Of a stretch of DNA of 64,000 nucleotides, positions 44,746 through 54,173 are shown in pieces. A program made the position numbers and the translations under genes. The stretch's first letter is position 1. Every line of letters begins with the position of its first letter. Source of the stretch: Larix kaempferi. Taxonomy: Eukaryota > Streptophyta > Pinopsida > Pinales > Pinaceae. Under the pieces are notes generated by a model, which saw only the letters and a list, made by a program, of their open reading frames with translations, ran no database searches and had not been told where the DNA came from. The stretch spans positions 3,792,001-3,856,000 of the forward strand of contig BSBM01000712.1 of assembly GCA_027924585.1 (NCBI GenBank). Direction: 5' to 3'.

Positions 44746-46247
44746 CTGGGATTGTGAGAGATGTTGATTGATATAGTCAAGGAAACATTAGCCATGTTCC
44801 CCTCCACGTAAATCCCATGTGAAACAAGAGGAGCCACAGGGTGACCAACCATCTCAGCAAGATTCGTCCTAAACAATTCTTGCTTGGTGAGATCGAGGTT
44901 GGGAAGAAAATAAGAGCGATGATTAATGTCCTCCCAAGTTCTCTCACTACCACACATGGCCTCGATAATAACTTCATCCGAAGGTATAGTACCATCAAGG
45001 AAATTGTGTGAACAAGATGACTCGACTGCCCATTCCAGTAGCATAATGGGATCTTCCTCCTCTGTCCGTGAAGAGAAAAGATCCAGCTCTATGGTGGCTT
45101 GTTGAATATTGTGATACGCAAGCTCAGTAGCAGATAGTGTCATAGCCATTCCAATGTGCGCAATGTTGCCAGATGTGGAACTCATGGACGGTAAGGTCCA
45201 TGGATCATCAAAATATGAAGTCCAGAACAGTACATTATTCAATGGATGAGACGCATTATCGGAAATGGTTCCAATAAAATTAATGGGTGAAGGGAAATCA
45301 TAAGATCCCATCAATGAGGGGTACAATCTGATAGCCATGTTCCCAGTTGTTGGCCGAGAATCTGTAACTTGGGGGACCATTGATCCCGTGGATGTTTTGG
45401 AATAAGGACTAACGAAATCCAGCCGGTTGGCTGTCACAATCTTGCCTTCGTGCAGAAAGAAAATAACTCTGAACACAATGAATGCGACCGCTTTCATAGC
45501 ATACATCCAATTCCTACCCAGGAGAAGGTTGTAGTCGATAGGCAATTCAACCACTTCGACTTCAATAGGCACGGGTTTCCCTCCCAAGCGGACAAAAAGG
45601 GAAGGGATAATCCCATGCGGCTTAAACGATCGACTGTCAAATGCATTGAGCATGGTCATAGATTTGGATAAGGGAGGAGATCCAAGAGATTCCCAACAAG
45701 ATAAAGACATGATTGACGCAGAAGCACCTTCGTCAACCACCATTCTCTTGACGAAATTTTGAAGGCACTCCACATGGATTTGAAAAGCCACGTGGTAAGG
45801 TAAGCAAGGTTGAATGCCAGTAGTATCAAACTTGATAACCTTGGGACTTGCCCCATCTTGAAGTCCTAAAGCACTCAAAAGGGCATGCCTTTGAGAAGGA
45901 CACGCTTGTAAAGCTTCAAGAGCCGACATGGCACATGGAGTTTGACCCAAATCTTCTACAATAGAGTAGTTCTGGGTAGCTCGAGCATTGGGATTATGCT
46001 TAGAGCACTTGAGAACACCTTTCTGTATCCACGACATAGTAGAGGGATTATCGATATGCAAAGAGTTATCAAGAGAGGGAGGAGGCTCATTCCCCATATT
46101 CGGTTGTGGTGCACCATAATCACGTTGACGAGTAGCAACACTAACATCTGATTGGACCATATTCATGCATCCATAGCCACTAGTATTGGAGGAAGACGTT
46201 GTGGTCTCATTAGGTCCATAACCAGTAGCAGGAGCATGAGAAGCCAT
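44673..46247 (-). pseudogene. Protease region of element B pol
   Basis: Long open part of pol in the same frame as Gag, separated from it by a single TAG at 46290-46292. Residues about 180-250 carry the retropepsin: FVKRMVVDEGASASIM (active site D-E-G instead of D-G-G or D-T-G), then LPIDYNLLLGRNWMYAM. The segment after the protease is acidic and unrecognised, a linker to RT. A frame change near 44740 separates it from RT. Confidence 0.7.
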
Positions 46248-46289
46248 GTTCTGATGATGAGGAAGGGGATCTTTTAAAACAGCTGGGCC

Positions 46290-48388
46290 CTATGCCAGAT
46301 TCTTCGATGCTTCTTCGATTCGAGGACACAAGTGAGTAAGATGATCTTCCCCACAAAGCTGGCAAGGGAATTTCACTTTACGCCTAGGTTTACGGTCCCC
46401 ACCGGCATTTCCACCATCCCAAGGAGGGTTAGTGTTCTCTTTTTGAGGGGTATTGCAATTACTACCATTGTTCCCATTGTTTCCATCCTTGCGTTTGTTT
46501 CTCCCTTTCTTCTTACCACCAGGCTGCTTGTTACCTGATGGGTTCATCGATTGCACAATGTTTACATCGGACGATGGGGTGGAAGTGGACAAGGTGTGAA
46601 CCTGTCCGGGAGTAGAATGGTTAAGCAAAATTTTTTGCATTTGATTAGAAACCAAATCTATGGGTCGAGTACTTGCGGATCCAACAATTCCATCGGCATG
46701 TGGTCCAGGAACTGACTTGGGCTGATGTTGTGTTCGCGATGCATCAGGAATAATGTCATACAAGATGCCAGACTGAGAATATAGTAAATCTAGCTGCTGG
46801 AATTTTAAGATGGCTTGTTCCTCAGTCACAATGTTGGACATCGAAACATCCTTAGCAATATATGGAAGTAAATACTTGAGAAACCATTCCAACAAAAACT
46901 CTGGAGGAATGTTTCCTTTCACTAACCTCTTCCATTGACGCCACTCTTGAACGTGGTCAGAAATGTGTGTGGCCTTATTCTGGCAGAAGGTAGACAAAAG
47001 TTTAGTACCAATATCGTAACGAACCGGCAGCTGGAAATGATCCAAGAAAATAAAATCTATCTCATTGAAACCCCTATATGTGCCCCCAGGAAACTCAACA
47101 TACCACTTCGCAGCTGCCCTCGTGAGGGTACTTTGAAATAGTTTCAAATGAATGGAATCATGATTCAACGAGTTGAATGAGCACCAAAGGTTAAAAGTTG
47201 TGACATGGTCACCCAGATCCTCACCACTCTTCCCCTCAAACTTAGGAATGTACTAAGGGAGGTTGGTAGGGAATGGAGGCCAATTAGGATCATGACACAC
47301 CAGATCATTCGTGATCTTCGAAAGATCTGGAAGATTCAATCGAGCAAGGAACAGGAGTTGCGGTTGTAAAGCTTGATTATAAGATCCCATAAAAGGTTGA
47401 TTATACGGGCCTGAAGGATAGGATTGAACACAACTGTGACCATGACCATGATTATAAGGCTGATAACCTCCTCCAACCTGACCCATGTGAGGGTAAGCAG
47501 GTATATATGCATTATGAGCACTGTATTGAGGTGGGTTGTAATAAGTGCCAACACCGACTGTATTATAGTAAGGGTTACCACCATAATTATGGGGCATATA
47601 AGTATTACTTGTAGCGGGAATCGTGCTATAATGACCTTGGTTATAAGGTATGTTCCCACCCCCTACATAAGCATTCGTGTAGTCGTATGGTGACCATGAG
47701 GTATATTCCCAACCCTAATGTTGGAATTACTAGTAGCAGGAATGGTGGTGTTGTGACCATGAGTATAAGGTATATTCCCACCTCCAAAATTAGCATTACT
47801 AGTAGCTGGAGCAGTCGTAAAAGTATATGGTATGTGTCCACCCCCATGATTAGGAGGATTGTTAACATTAACAAATGTGGTCCTAGGTTGACGGATAGAG
47901 GCATGTGTATTGAACTGAGGATGGTGAGTTGTATTGTGAATAGTGTTCCTATTAGGATGGGTAGTCCTAGGAGGCGGCCTTCCTCCAACATTTGGATTGT
48001 TAGGAGGGATATGACCGGTCCCCGTAGTATGTGTGTGAGCAGGAAATGTGGTGCCCCTGGCAAGCGTATTTCCCCCAGTGGGTGCAGTGTTGTCAACACC
48101 ATGGCTAGTGATCGCATGACTACCAAGCATAGTGAATGGATCAATTGTGTTGTACTTAGGAATACCAAAAGAGAACAGGGTAGCGTTCGTAGTGGTCGCA
48201 GGGCTTGTGTTAACATGCAAGTTTGGCATCCCGTGTAGGAAATAATGTGGATTCAAAGGATCGAATGTGTCGTCCTTAGGTTGATCCGGACCAAACAAAC
48301 TAGGTTCGGTCTTGGGTGGATCACCCCCCCACGCCTCACTAGGAGTAGGGGTGTCTGAAGTGTGTTCGACTCTACTCGATGGAGTCAT
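46290..48388 (-). pseudogene. gag: Gag of element B
   Basis: N-terminal part 48388-47663 (MTPSSRVEHTSDTP) is Pro/Asn/Thr/His-rich with repeated GNIPYTHGHNTT-like units. After a frame change near 47660 the second frame carries an Asn/Tyr-rich stretch, LPDLSKITND, a TAG at about 47250, the capsid core (YIPKFEGKSGEDLGDHVTTF; AAAKWYVEFPGG; LPVRYDIGTKLL), a Lys-rich patch (KKKGRNKRKDG) and one knuckle CQLCGEDHLTHLC, ending at TAG 46290. Close in layout to the Gag of A. Confidence 0.8.
47660..47900 (-). repeat. Coding tandem repeats in the N-terminus of B Gag
   Basis: Two to three units of about 75-80 bp sharing GGTATATTCCCA(C/A)C on the plus strand and ATTACTAGTAGC(T/A)GGA. They encode variants of (G)GNIPYT...TTxPATSN. 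Confidence 0.55.
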
Positions 48389-48399
48389 AGCGATTTATC

Positions 48400-50156
48400 C
48401 CGTGCCCAAATGTGCAGTCATGAATTCAGTACGATATGCTTCGCAAGAATCCGAAGAATCGGAGAGGGCTTTCTGGCGTCCCCTATTAACATGGCGTGTA
48501 ACCTCGGTGGCCGGTAAACCAGCCAACCGATGATATTGATAGAGAGCAGGACTTCTCACCACGATATCTTCGGAGAGACTATAAAATCAAAGCGTCCCCT
48601 AATGGCCAAACTATCAATCAAAAACACAAAATCAAGACCCCACACCTAGAGAAACTACAGCCAAATGCATACAAATAGAGTGGCTAAATGAGCTCCCGAC
48701 AGTACAGCCGGTATGTCTCGCTTATGAGAGGCTTGAGACTCCCAAACTATAGCCAGAGGTAACATAATCAATTATAAAGGTTCCCAAGCTTCACTGCATG
48801 CACAATCTCAAGTCCCTATACAACAACAACTGTGCTATCCAACCCCTATCTGACTCAGGATACGTACAACATAACCACTGCAAGCACACTATGCGATACC
48901 TAGGTAAGGAAACTATGGTCACCACAATATAACCAATGCTCAGGGGGACTGTTATAGGTGGTATTTGTCATATGGGAAGGGTAGCTAGGACCGAAGCACA
49001 AGAGGATGAACCTCTGGTACCCCCAGATACGAACAAATCCTGGAAATATCTCCCACGTTCAGCTGGTATTGGAGGGCTATCTCTGCAACCAACCTCCTGT
49101 GACCTTGTGCTTAACTCTGGTATGAGTAGAGATTCCTGAGAACACCCATGTATACCATGGATTTCACCACTCCTTGGTCAGACACATAATGTTTTGTCTA
49201 GTAGTCTTGGATTGTTAACTCACAATGATCTATTCCAAGACTCTAAACCTATACTAGTTGGTGTACCTTATAAATAAAAACTGTCTAATCAGTTATAAGA
49301 TTAAGCATTAATTTTAGGTGGTTGTGATTACTCAAAGGATGTGGTCCTGAAACTAATGATGTATATGACTCAATAGTATGCACAATCGTCAAACTCTAGA
49401 CTCATCTATCCATAAAAACAATGCCACTAGAATGAAAATCAATCCAACGGTTTCGAAATAAAAATGCAACCCTTTTATATTTTCAATGCACAAGCAGATC
49501 CTAGATGAAAGCAGAAGCACTAAGATGCAAAATGCAGTACATAAAAGTAAATTTTTTTTTTTGTATTTTCACTTATAAGCGAAAGGAAAATGCAAAACTA
49601 TATTTTTGTATTTTTCAATATAATGAAATGAAAAATGCAATCAAAATCCCACTATTTAGTTATAGAAATGCAGAGGAGATCACTAAGACAACCTAGAAGA
49701 TCCCAAACAGTAAGACTCAGCCAATGTAATGAGCTAGAAAATTCAAGGATGGGTAAAAACCAACAAGGCTCAAAACCAAGAGAAGAGAGGAGTTCTAGTC
49801 ACGAACAGGGCATAGAAAAATCAGGAATCAGGCCAAAAAAGATTCAAGAACATTCAAAGCCAACCTAGCAACAACCAAAGGTCATATAACAACCAAATCC
49901 GGAGTTGTACGCGACTGTATAGGGAAAACCAGCCAGTAGACGCGAGTAATAGTGAAAACAGAGGTGGGTAGACGTGGGAAGAACTAGGCGCACCTGCATA
50001 CAGGGAAGGAAAAACGAGCCAAAGAAGAGTCTAATAGCCCAGAAAAAGCCAGTTCTCTATAGTGTATCCCAACGTCCAATCAATGACATAGAGATTCGAC
50101 AAACAACAACTCTAAAGAGGGACAAATGCCTAAAAATCCCCAAAAATGGATGTTAT
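48400..50156 (-). other. Leader of element B
   Basis: About 1.75 kb between primer site and Gag. The Gag frame stays readable for about 40 codons upstream of the chosen start (GRQKALSDSSDSCEAYRTEF) before and after a stop at about 48397, so the N-terminus may be longer. The rest is noncoding as far as I can see. Confidence 0.5.
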
Positions 50157-50173
50157 CCCTAGTGGAGTTGCCA
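50157..50173 (-). other. Primer-binding site of element B
   Basis: The minus strand reads TGGCAACTCCACTAGGG, four bases from the LTR, the same form as in A and as in Tat-lineage elements. Confidence 0.7.
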
Positions 50174-50177
50174 TTTC

Positions 50178-50558
50178 TGTTACGGAGAAAACTTCCTATA
50201 GCTTGGGGAAGACCACAACAGATAGCTGACTACTAGAAAATGACTCAATTCCCAATGCAACGCTATATAAATGACAATGCCAAGATAATGGAGAATATAA
50301 CCAACCTTGAACCAGACGTTCAATGTAGAAACCTGTTAAAGCTTTCAATTTATGCACTTGAACATGCAAATTAGTCTTGATAGCCAATACACAACAAGCG
50401 CATATATTATATAAAATACATTAACATCATCAATAGCAATGGTCCATGATATCATAAGTAAATGCAACCCAATGTAATAAAAAACAACATTCACAACATT
50501 AATGGATGAGAATATGAGTATTTCTATTAATGAATAACAAGAAGTACAATGTGATATG
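50178..50558 (-). repeat. 5' LTR of element B, first part
   Basis: Starts TGTTACGGAG beside the primer site, matches 36762-37137 and is cut at 50558 by element E. The last five bases, ATATG, are one copy of the target duplication of E. Confidence 0.85.
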
Positions 50559-52077
50559 TGTTGGAGAGAACTTCCGCAGCATTTAGGAAGCTGCTAATTT
50601 TGGGAAGGATAACTAATTTTGGAGAGAAAGTACCAATTTTGGCGGTAAGACAAAGATATCGCCGTAGCGCAAATCCTGGCGGGAATCACGGCGATAGGTA
50701 CAGAAAAGTCAAGCATGTGGTACAAAGAAGAGGCCGAAGGAAGAGCTCAACCACCGCAATAAAGGCGCCGGAGATGAAGAGAGGGTTCAGCTACCCTCAT
50801 AAAAGAAGAAGGACTACAGTCAGCGTTGCTTGAACCAAGAAGAAGCGACGGGCCGATGCATTAAAGACTAAGGACTGCAGGAAGCGGCGACGAGACAGAA
50901 GGCGGCCATGGAAGTACAGCCAGTTGACTGTAAGTGGTTAGGGTTGAGTCACTGTTGGGATAAGGCCCACAGTTTTGTAACTGCGATGAGACCTTCGGGC
51001 CATCTATATATAGTAGTCTTTTTATATGATAAGGGGTTGGCCACATAGTGATAGAGACATCAGGTAGAGGTTAGTCAAGCCTTTTGTTGTTGCAGAGTCT
51101 GGACATCCCTGAGAGAATACAAGGGCCAACCTGTTGAGAGGTAGTGCGATCCGCAGGGATTGTGAGAGAAAGAGGTCTATAGAGAAGGGCTCCCACTTAG
51201 GTGGAGTTTCCCAGAAGACCCTTGTTGTAAAAAGTGGAACGGAACTGTGGTTATTCTTCAGAGTTGTAAACAAGAACCGTAGTTCCCCTGGGCGTAGTTC
51301 TTGTCCTGGGAATAACAACGTGCTTATTTAAGTAGCACTATTGTATTTGTGTAGCTACTGCTCTCATTCACTTGTCTGTGTTATATATGAATGCTTCAGT
51401 CTGTTATAAGTAATGTGCATGGTCGTCAGTTTAACTTCTGAATGATGTATAATAATTGCGATAATCATAGCTACCCGCATAGCAACTAGATAATTGCTAA
51501 CAGAGGATACTGTGCGAGTAGGAACTGAATGTAAGTCATGAATGGTCTACTTAGACACTGCTCAAAGTGATATTCTACTTAGTTACGTTGTTGCGAGATA
51601 TCAAGAGTCAAGTTCATTAGCGAGGGTTAGGCTTGGAGACTGAATGTTGTAGCTAACTGCGGTACCAGGATAAGGATAGCGGAGACCACTTATTAATCCA
51701 GGAAGCGGTCAAGATTCACTTACCGCAGGAACTAGAAGGGCAAGATATCGCGCCTACGATATCTTAGGTATCGCTAGACGGTTTCACGTAGGGGGAGGAC
51801 TTATCGCACCTCCTGCGTAATGCGATAAGACAGAGGTGTAGCCGGAGTAATGGAATGAGATAGACAGCTCCAGTCAAAGGGGTTAAGGTCGGTTTAAGCA
51901 CCTAGGATGCCTCGGAACTTGGCTGAGGACACTTGAGTCTTCTTCCTCCCATTAGAATCACTTCGGGTGAGACTTCAGGTTGCCTCTGCGACCTGTTGCC
52001 GAAAGGGCCAGTGAGCTAAGGGTTCTGTTGGTCTAAAAGATTATCGCAAGCCCGGGTCTGAAAAAGGAGAACCAACA
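50559..52077 (+). repeat. 5' LTR of element E
   Basis: TGTTGGAGAGAA...GAGAACCAACA. It differs from the 3' LTR at 50643, 51198, 51490, 51708 and 51953 only. It contains a TATA-type box and eight TATCGC/GCGATA words. Confidence 0.95.
51005..51013 (+). promoter_or_regulatory. TATA-type box of the 5' LTR of element E
   Basis: TATATATAG about 445 bases into the LTR, the likely start of the RNA about 30 bases downstream. The copy in the 3' LTR is at 62675-62683. Confidence 0.55.
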
Positions 52078-52079
52078 AA

Positions 52080-52101
52080 TGGTTCCGTTGCTGGTTTGAA
52101 C
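52080..52101 (+). other. Primer-binding site of element E
   Basis: TGGTTCCGTTGCTGG then TTTGAAC, two bases after the LTR. It resembles the tRNA-Asp-type site of Athila with changes. C has the same first 12 bases. Confidence 0.65.
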
Positions 52102-52112
52102 ACATTGAGCTG

Positions 52113-52595
52113 ATGTTCTGTTGGCATCCTACCAAGCAAGAACTTAACCAGTGGGTTGAGTCAAAAGAAAGAGAGTTTGCTGCAAAAGAAAACAAGAATC
52201 CTAGACTGAGCACTGAGGCTTGGCTACAGAAGCACATTTTTACAGATCTCCATGAGATATTCTTCGTAACTTATGCTATTGAGTTATATGGTTGGCTATC
52301 AAAGCTTGTTGACCACAGCGGTGTCAAGAAGAATCGAGAAGTTGTCTGGACAGCAGAGCTGATTCAGACCTTGAAAGGTGTCGATAACCCCATCTCACGC
52401 GCAGTAGACTTCTGGCTTGCGAGTCTGCTGGAAGGCTTCATCACAGAGTTCGCGGTTGATCAGAGAAAGAGTTTCAGCGCAGCAGAACGGTACTTCTTCA
52501 AGGTTTATCGCGGTAAGTACCTAAATTCTCTAAGTCTGTCCATTAAGCAATTACTATATGAAAAAGGAGTACTGGATATACTCTCAGATGAATAG
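52113..52595 (+). CDS. ORF1 of element E, unknown function
   Basis: 160 codons beginning 12 bases after the primer site (MFCWHPTKQELNQW) and ending at two adjacent UAG codons (52593-52598). Predominantly helical-looking, with no signal peptide or membrane segment. Landmarks: LHEIFF, WTAELIQTLKG, VDFWLASLLEGF, SAAERYFF, EKGVL. Same frame as Gag, which starts at ATG 52611, 12 bases after the second UAG. Element C has a homologue ending in UAG at the same position. It could act as a separate protein or, by read-through, as an N-terminal (matrix-like) extension of Gag. I do not recognise the family. Extra ORFs upstream of gag are known in other plant elements such as Ogre, but homology is not shown. 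Confidence 0.8.
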   Translation: MFCWHPTKQELNQWVESKEREFAAKENKNPRLSTEAWLQKHIFTDLHEIFFVTYAIELYGWLSKLVDHSGVKKNREVVWTAELIQTLKGVDNPISRAVDFWLASLLEGFITEFAVDQRKSFSAAERYFFKVYRGKYLNSLSLSIKQLLYEKGVLDILSDE

Positions 52596-52610
52596 TAGCA
52601 TGATATTGTA

Positions 52611-54173
52611 ATGTCAGTAGACTCTGAAAGTGATTACGAGTATCTTGGACATACACGTAGTGGTAAAAGATATAGAGTCAACGATTCATCTTCTTCTGAA
52701 GAAGACAGCTCAGATCACCCGAGACAGCAGAGTCAGAACCCTAGGACTCCTCAAAAGCCAGTCGGAACTCAGAATAATCCCGCAGGAACCCCATCCAGTA
52801 GCTCTTACACAGCGAATACTGCCGCTACACCCTCCACATCTACACAACCGAGTGGTAATCATACAGCAAACCAGAACCCACCATCTAGAAACAGAATGGG
52901 AGATGATATGAAGTTACCAACATTTAAAGGTACAGGGTCGGAGGACCCTGAGCAACACTGGTTCTTATGCGAAGCCATATGGACCATTAAGCAAATACAA
53001 GATGATAATGTCAAGCTTGTCCAGCTGGCCACCACATTTAGAGAAAGAGCATTAACTTGGTATATGAAGTATACCACTGGCCATAACAGAACGCTTGCAC
53101 AAGTTAGAACTGCTATGATTAAAGAGTTTAAAAAACCTAAATCCGAGTCACAATGCATAGCAGAACTTAAAGATATTAAACAATTGCCTACGGAGACGGT
53201 TTGGGATTTTGACCAGAGATTCAAGACCCTCATTGATCAGGTAAGCTTTGAGCTTGCGCCTCAACAGCATAAAGAATGGTTTATCGCAGCAATATTACCA
53301 CACATCAGACTTCTGCTAATGCAACAAAAATTAAATACACAAGATGAAGCATTAGAAGTGGCAATGAAACTAGAGGCTTCACCTCTAGCAGAAACTAGCA
53401 CCGGTATCACTAATCTGCAAAATCAGCTAGCTAACCTCACCTTACAGCTGCATGAAATTAAGAAAGGAAAGGAGGTTGCGCATGAAATTTGGTGTACTAA
53501 GTGTAAAGCGCAGGGACACAGTAAGGATAACTTCCCTGTCTTTGCTGACTATATCGCCAGTGGAGCTCCTAACCCGTTGATGCAGAACCAGGGGCCATGG
53601 TGCGAGATTTGTAGAACCAGAGGACACAGTCCTCAGGAATGCCCTCTCCTTCAGAAATATGTGCAGACACCAAAGAACCTATATTGCAACTTCTGTAAAT
53701 CTGTGGGACATGACGAAAATAACTGTAGAGCTTATGAGCTAATGATAGAAAGGAAGCATGACCTTTACAGAGTTCAGTCAGAAGCATCCAGACCAGCAGT
53801 ACGTGCACAAACTGATCCGAATCAAGGAGGCCGTGGAGGAAATTTCAGAGGCCGAGGACGCGGAGGAGGCTATGAATCTGGCCGTGGCCGTGGAACTATC
53901 ACCTGTTATAACTGTGGAGGCACAGGACATTACGCTAGAGACTGTCAGAACCCTACTACAACGTGCAAGTATTGTAAATCTTATGATCACACAATAGAGG
54001 AATGTCCCATACTGATAGCTAAGATCAAGGACGCCAAGCCAGCAACCAATCAGACTATCCAGTTTATCGCTGCTGAGCAGAACGAAACCGAACCACGGGT
54101 CAATATTGTAACTCGCAGTGGTCTCTCCACAAGCAACATATCGCAGGACGTGGAAAAAACGACAGGAACGTAG
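52611..54173 (+). CDS. gag: Gag of element E with five zinc knuckles
   Basis: 520 codons. Residues 1-95 Ser/Thr/Pro/Gln-rich and disordered; capsid-type segment about 97-260 (KLPTFKG; WTIKQIQDDNVKLVQLATTF; LTWYMKY; MIKEFKKPKSESQC). Then zinc knuckles at 295-308 (CTKCKAQGHSKDNF, last Cys replaced by Phe), 331-344 (CEICRTRGHSPQEC), 359-372 (CNFCKSVGHDENNC), 432-445 (CYNCGGTGHYARDC) and 452-465 (CKYCKSYDHTIEEC), with an RGG box between the third and fourth (about 404-428, GGRGGNFRGRGRGGG). Most Ty3 Gags have one or two knuckles. It ends at UAG 54171-54173, in frame with pol. Confidence 0.9.
   Translation: MSVDSESDYEYLGHTRSGKRYRVNDSSSSEEDSSDHPRQQSQNPRTPQKPVGTQNNPAGTPSSSSYTANTAATPSTSTQPSGNHTANQNPPSRNRMGDDMKLPTFKGTGSEDPEQHWFLCEAIWTIKQIQDDNVKLVQLATTFRERALTWYMKYTTGHNRTLAQVRTAMIKEFKKPKSESQCIAELKDIKQLPTETVWDFDQRFKTLIDQVSFELAPQQHKEWFIAAILPHIRLLLMQQKLNTQDEALEVAMKLEASPLAETSTGITNLQNQLANLTLQLHEIKKGKEVAHEIWCTKCKAQGHSKDNFPVFADYIASGAPNPLMQNQGPWCEICRTRGHSPQECPLLQKYVQTPKNLYCNFCKSVGHDENNCRAYELMIERKHDLYRVQSEASRPAVRAQTDPNQGGRGGNFRGRGRGGGYESGRGRGTITCYNCGGTGHYARDCQNPTTTCKYCKSYDHTIEECPILIAKIKDAKPATNQTIQFIAAEQNETEPRVNIVTRSGLSTSNISQDVEKTTGT

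Noticed and set aside
50558-50833. Open frame at the start of the LTRs of E (also 62216-62503)
   Set aside because: Identical in both LTRs, starts at the LTR edge and has no motif; LTR sequence and not a gene.
53758-53997. Second plus-strand frame across the RGG/knuckle region
   Set aside because: Shadow of Gag of E in another frame.
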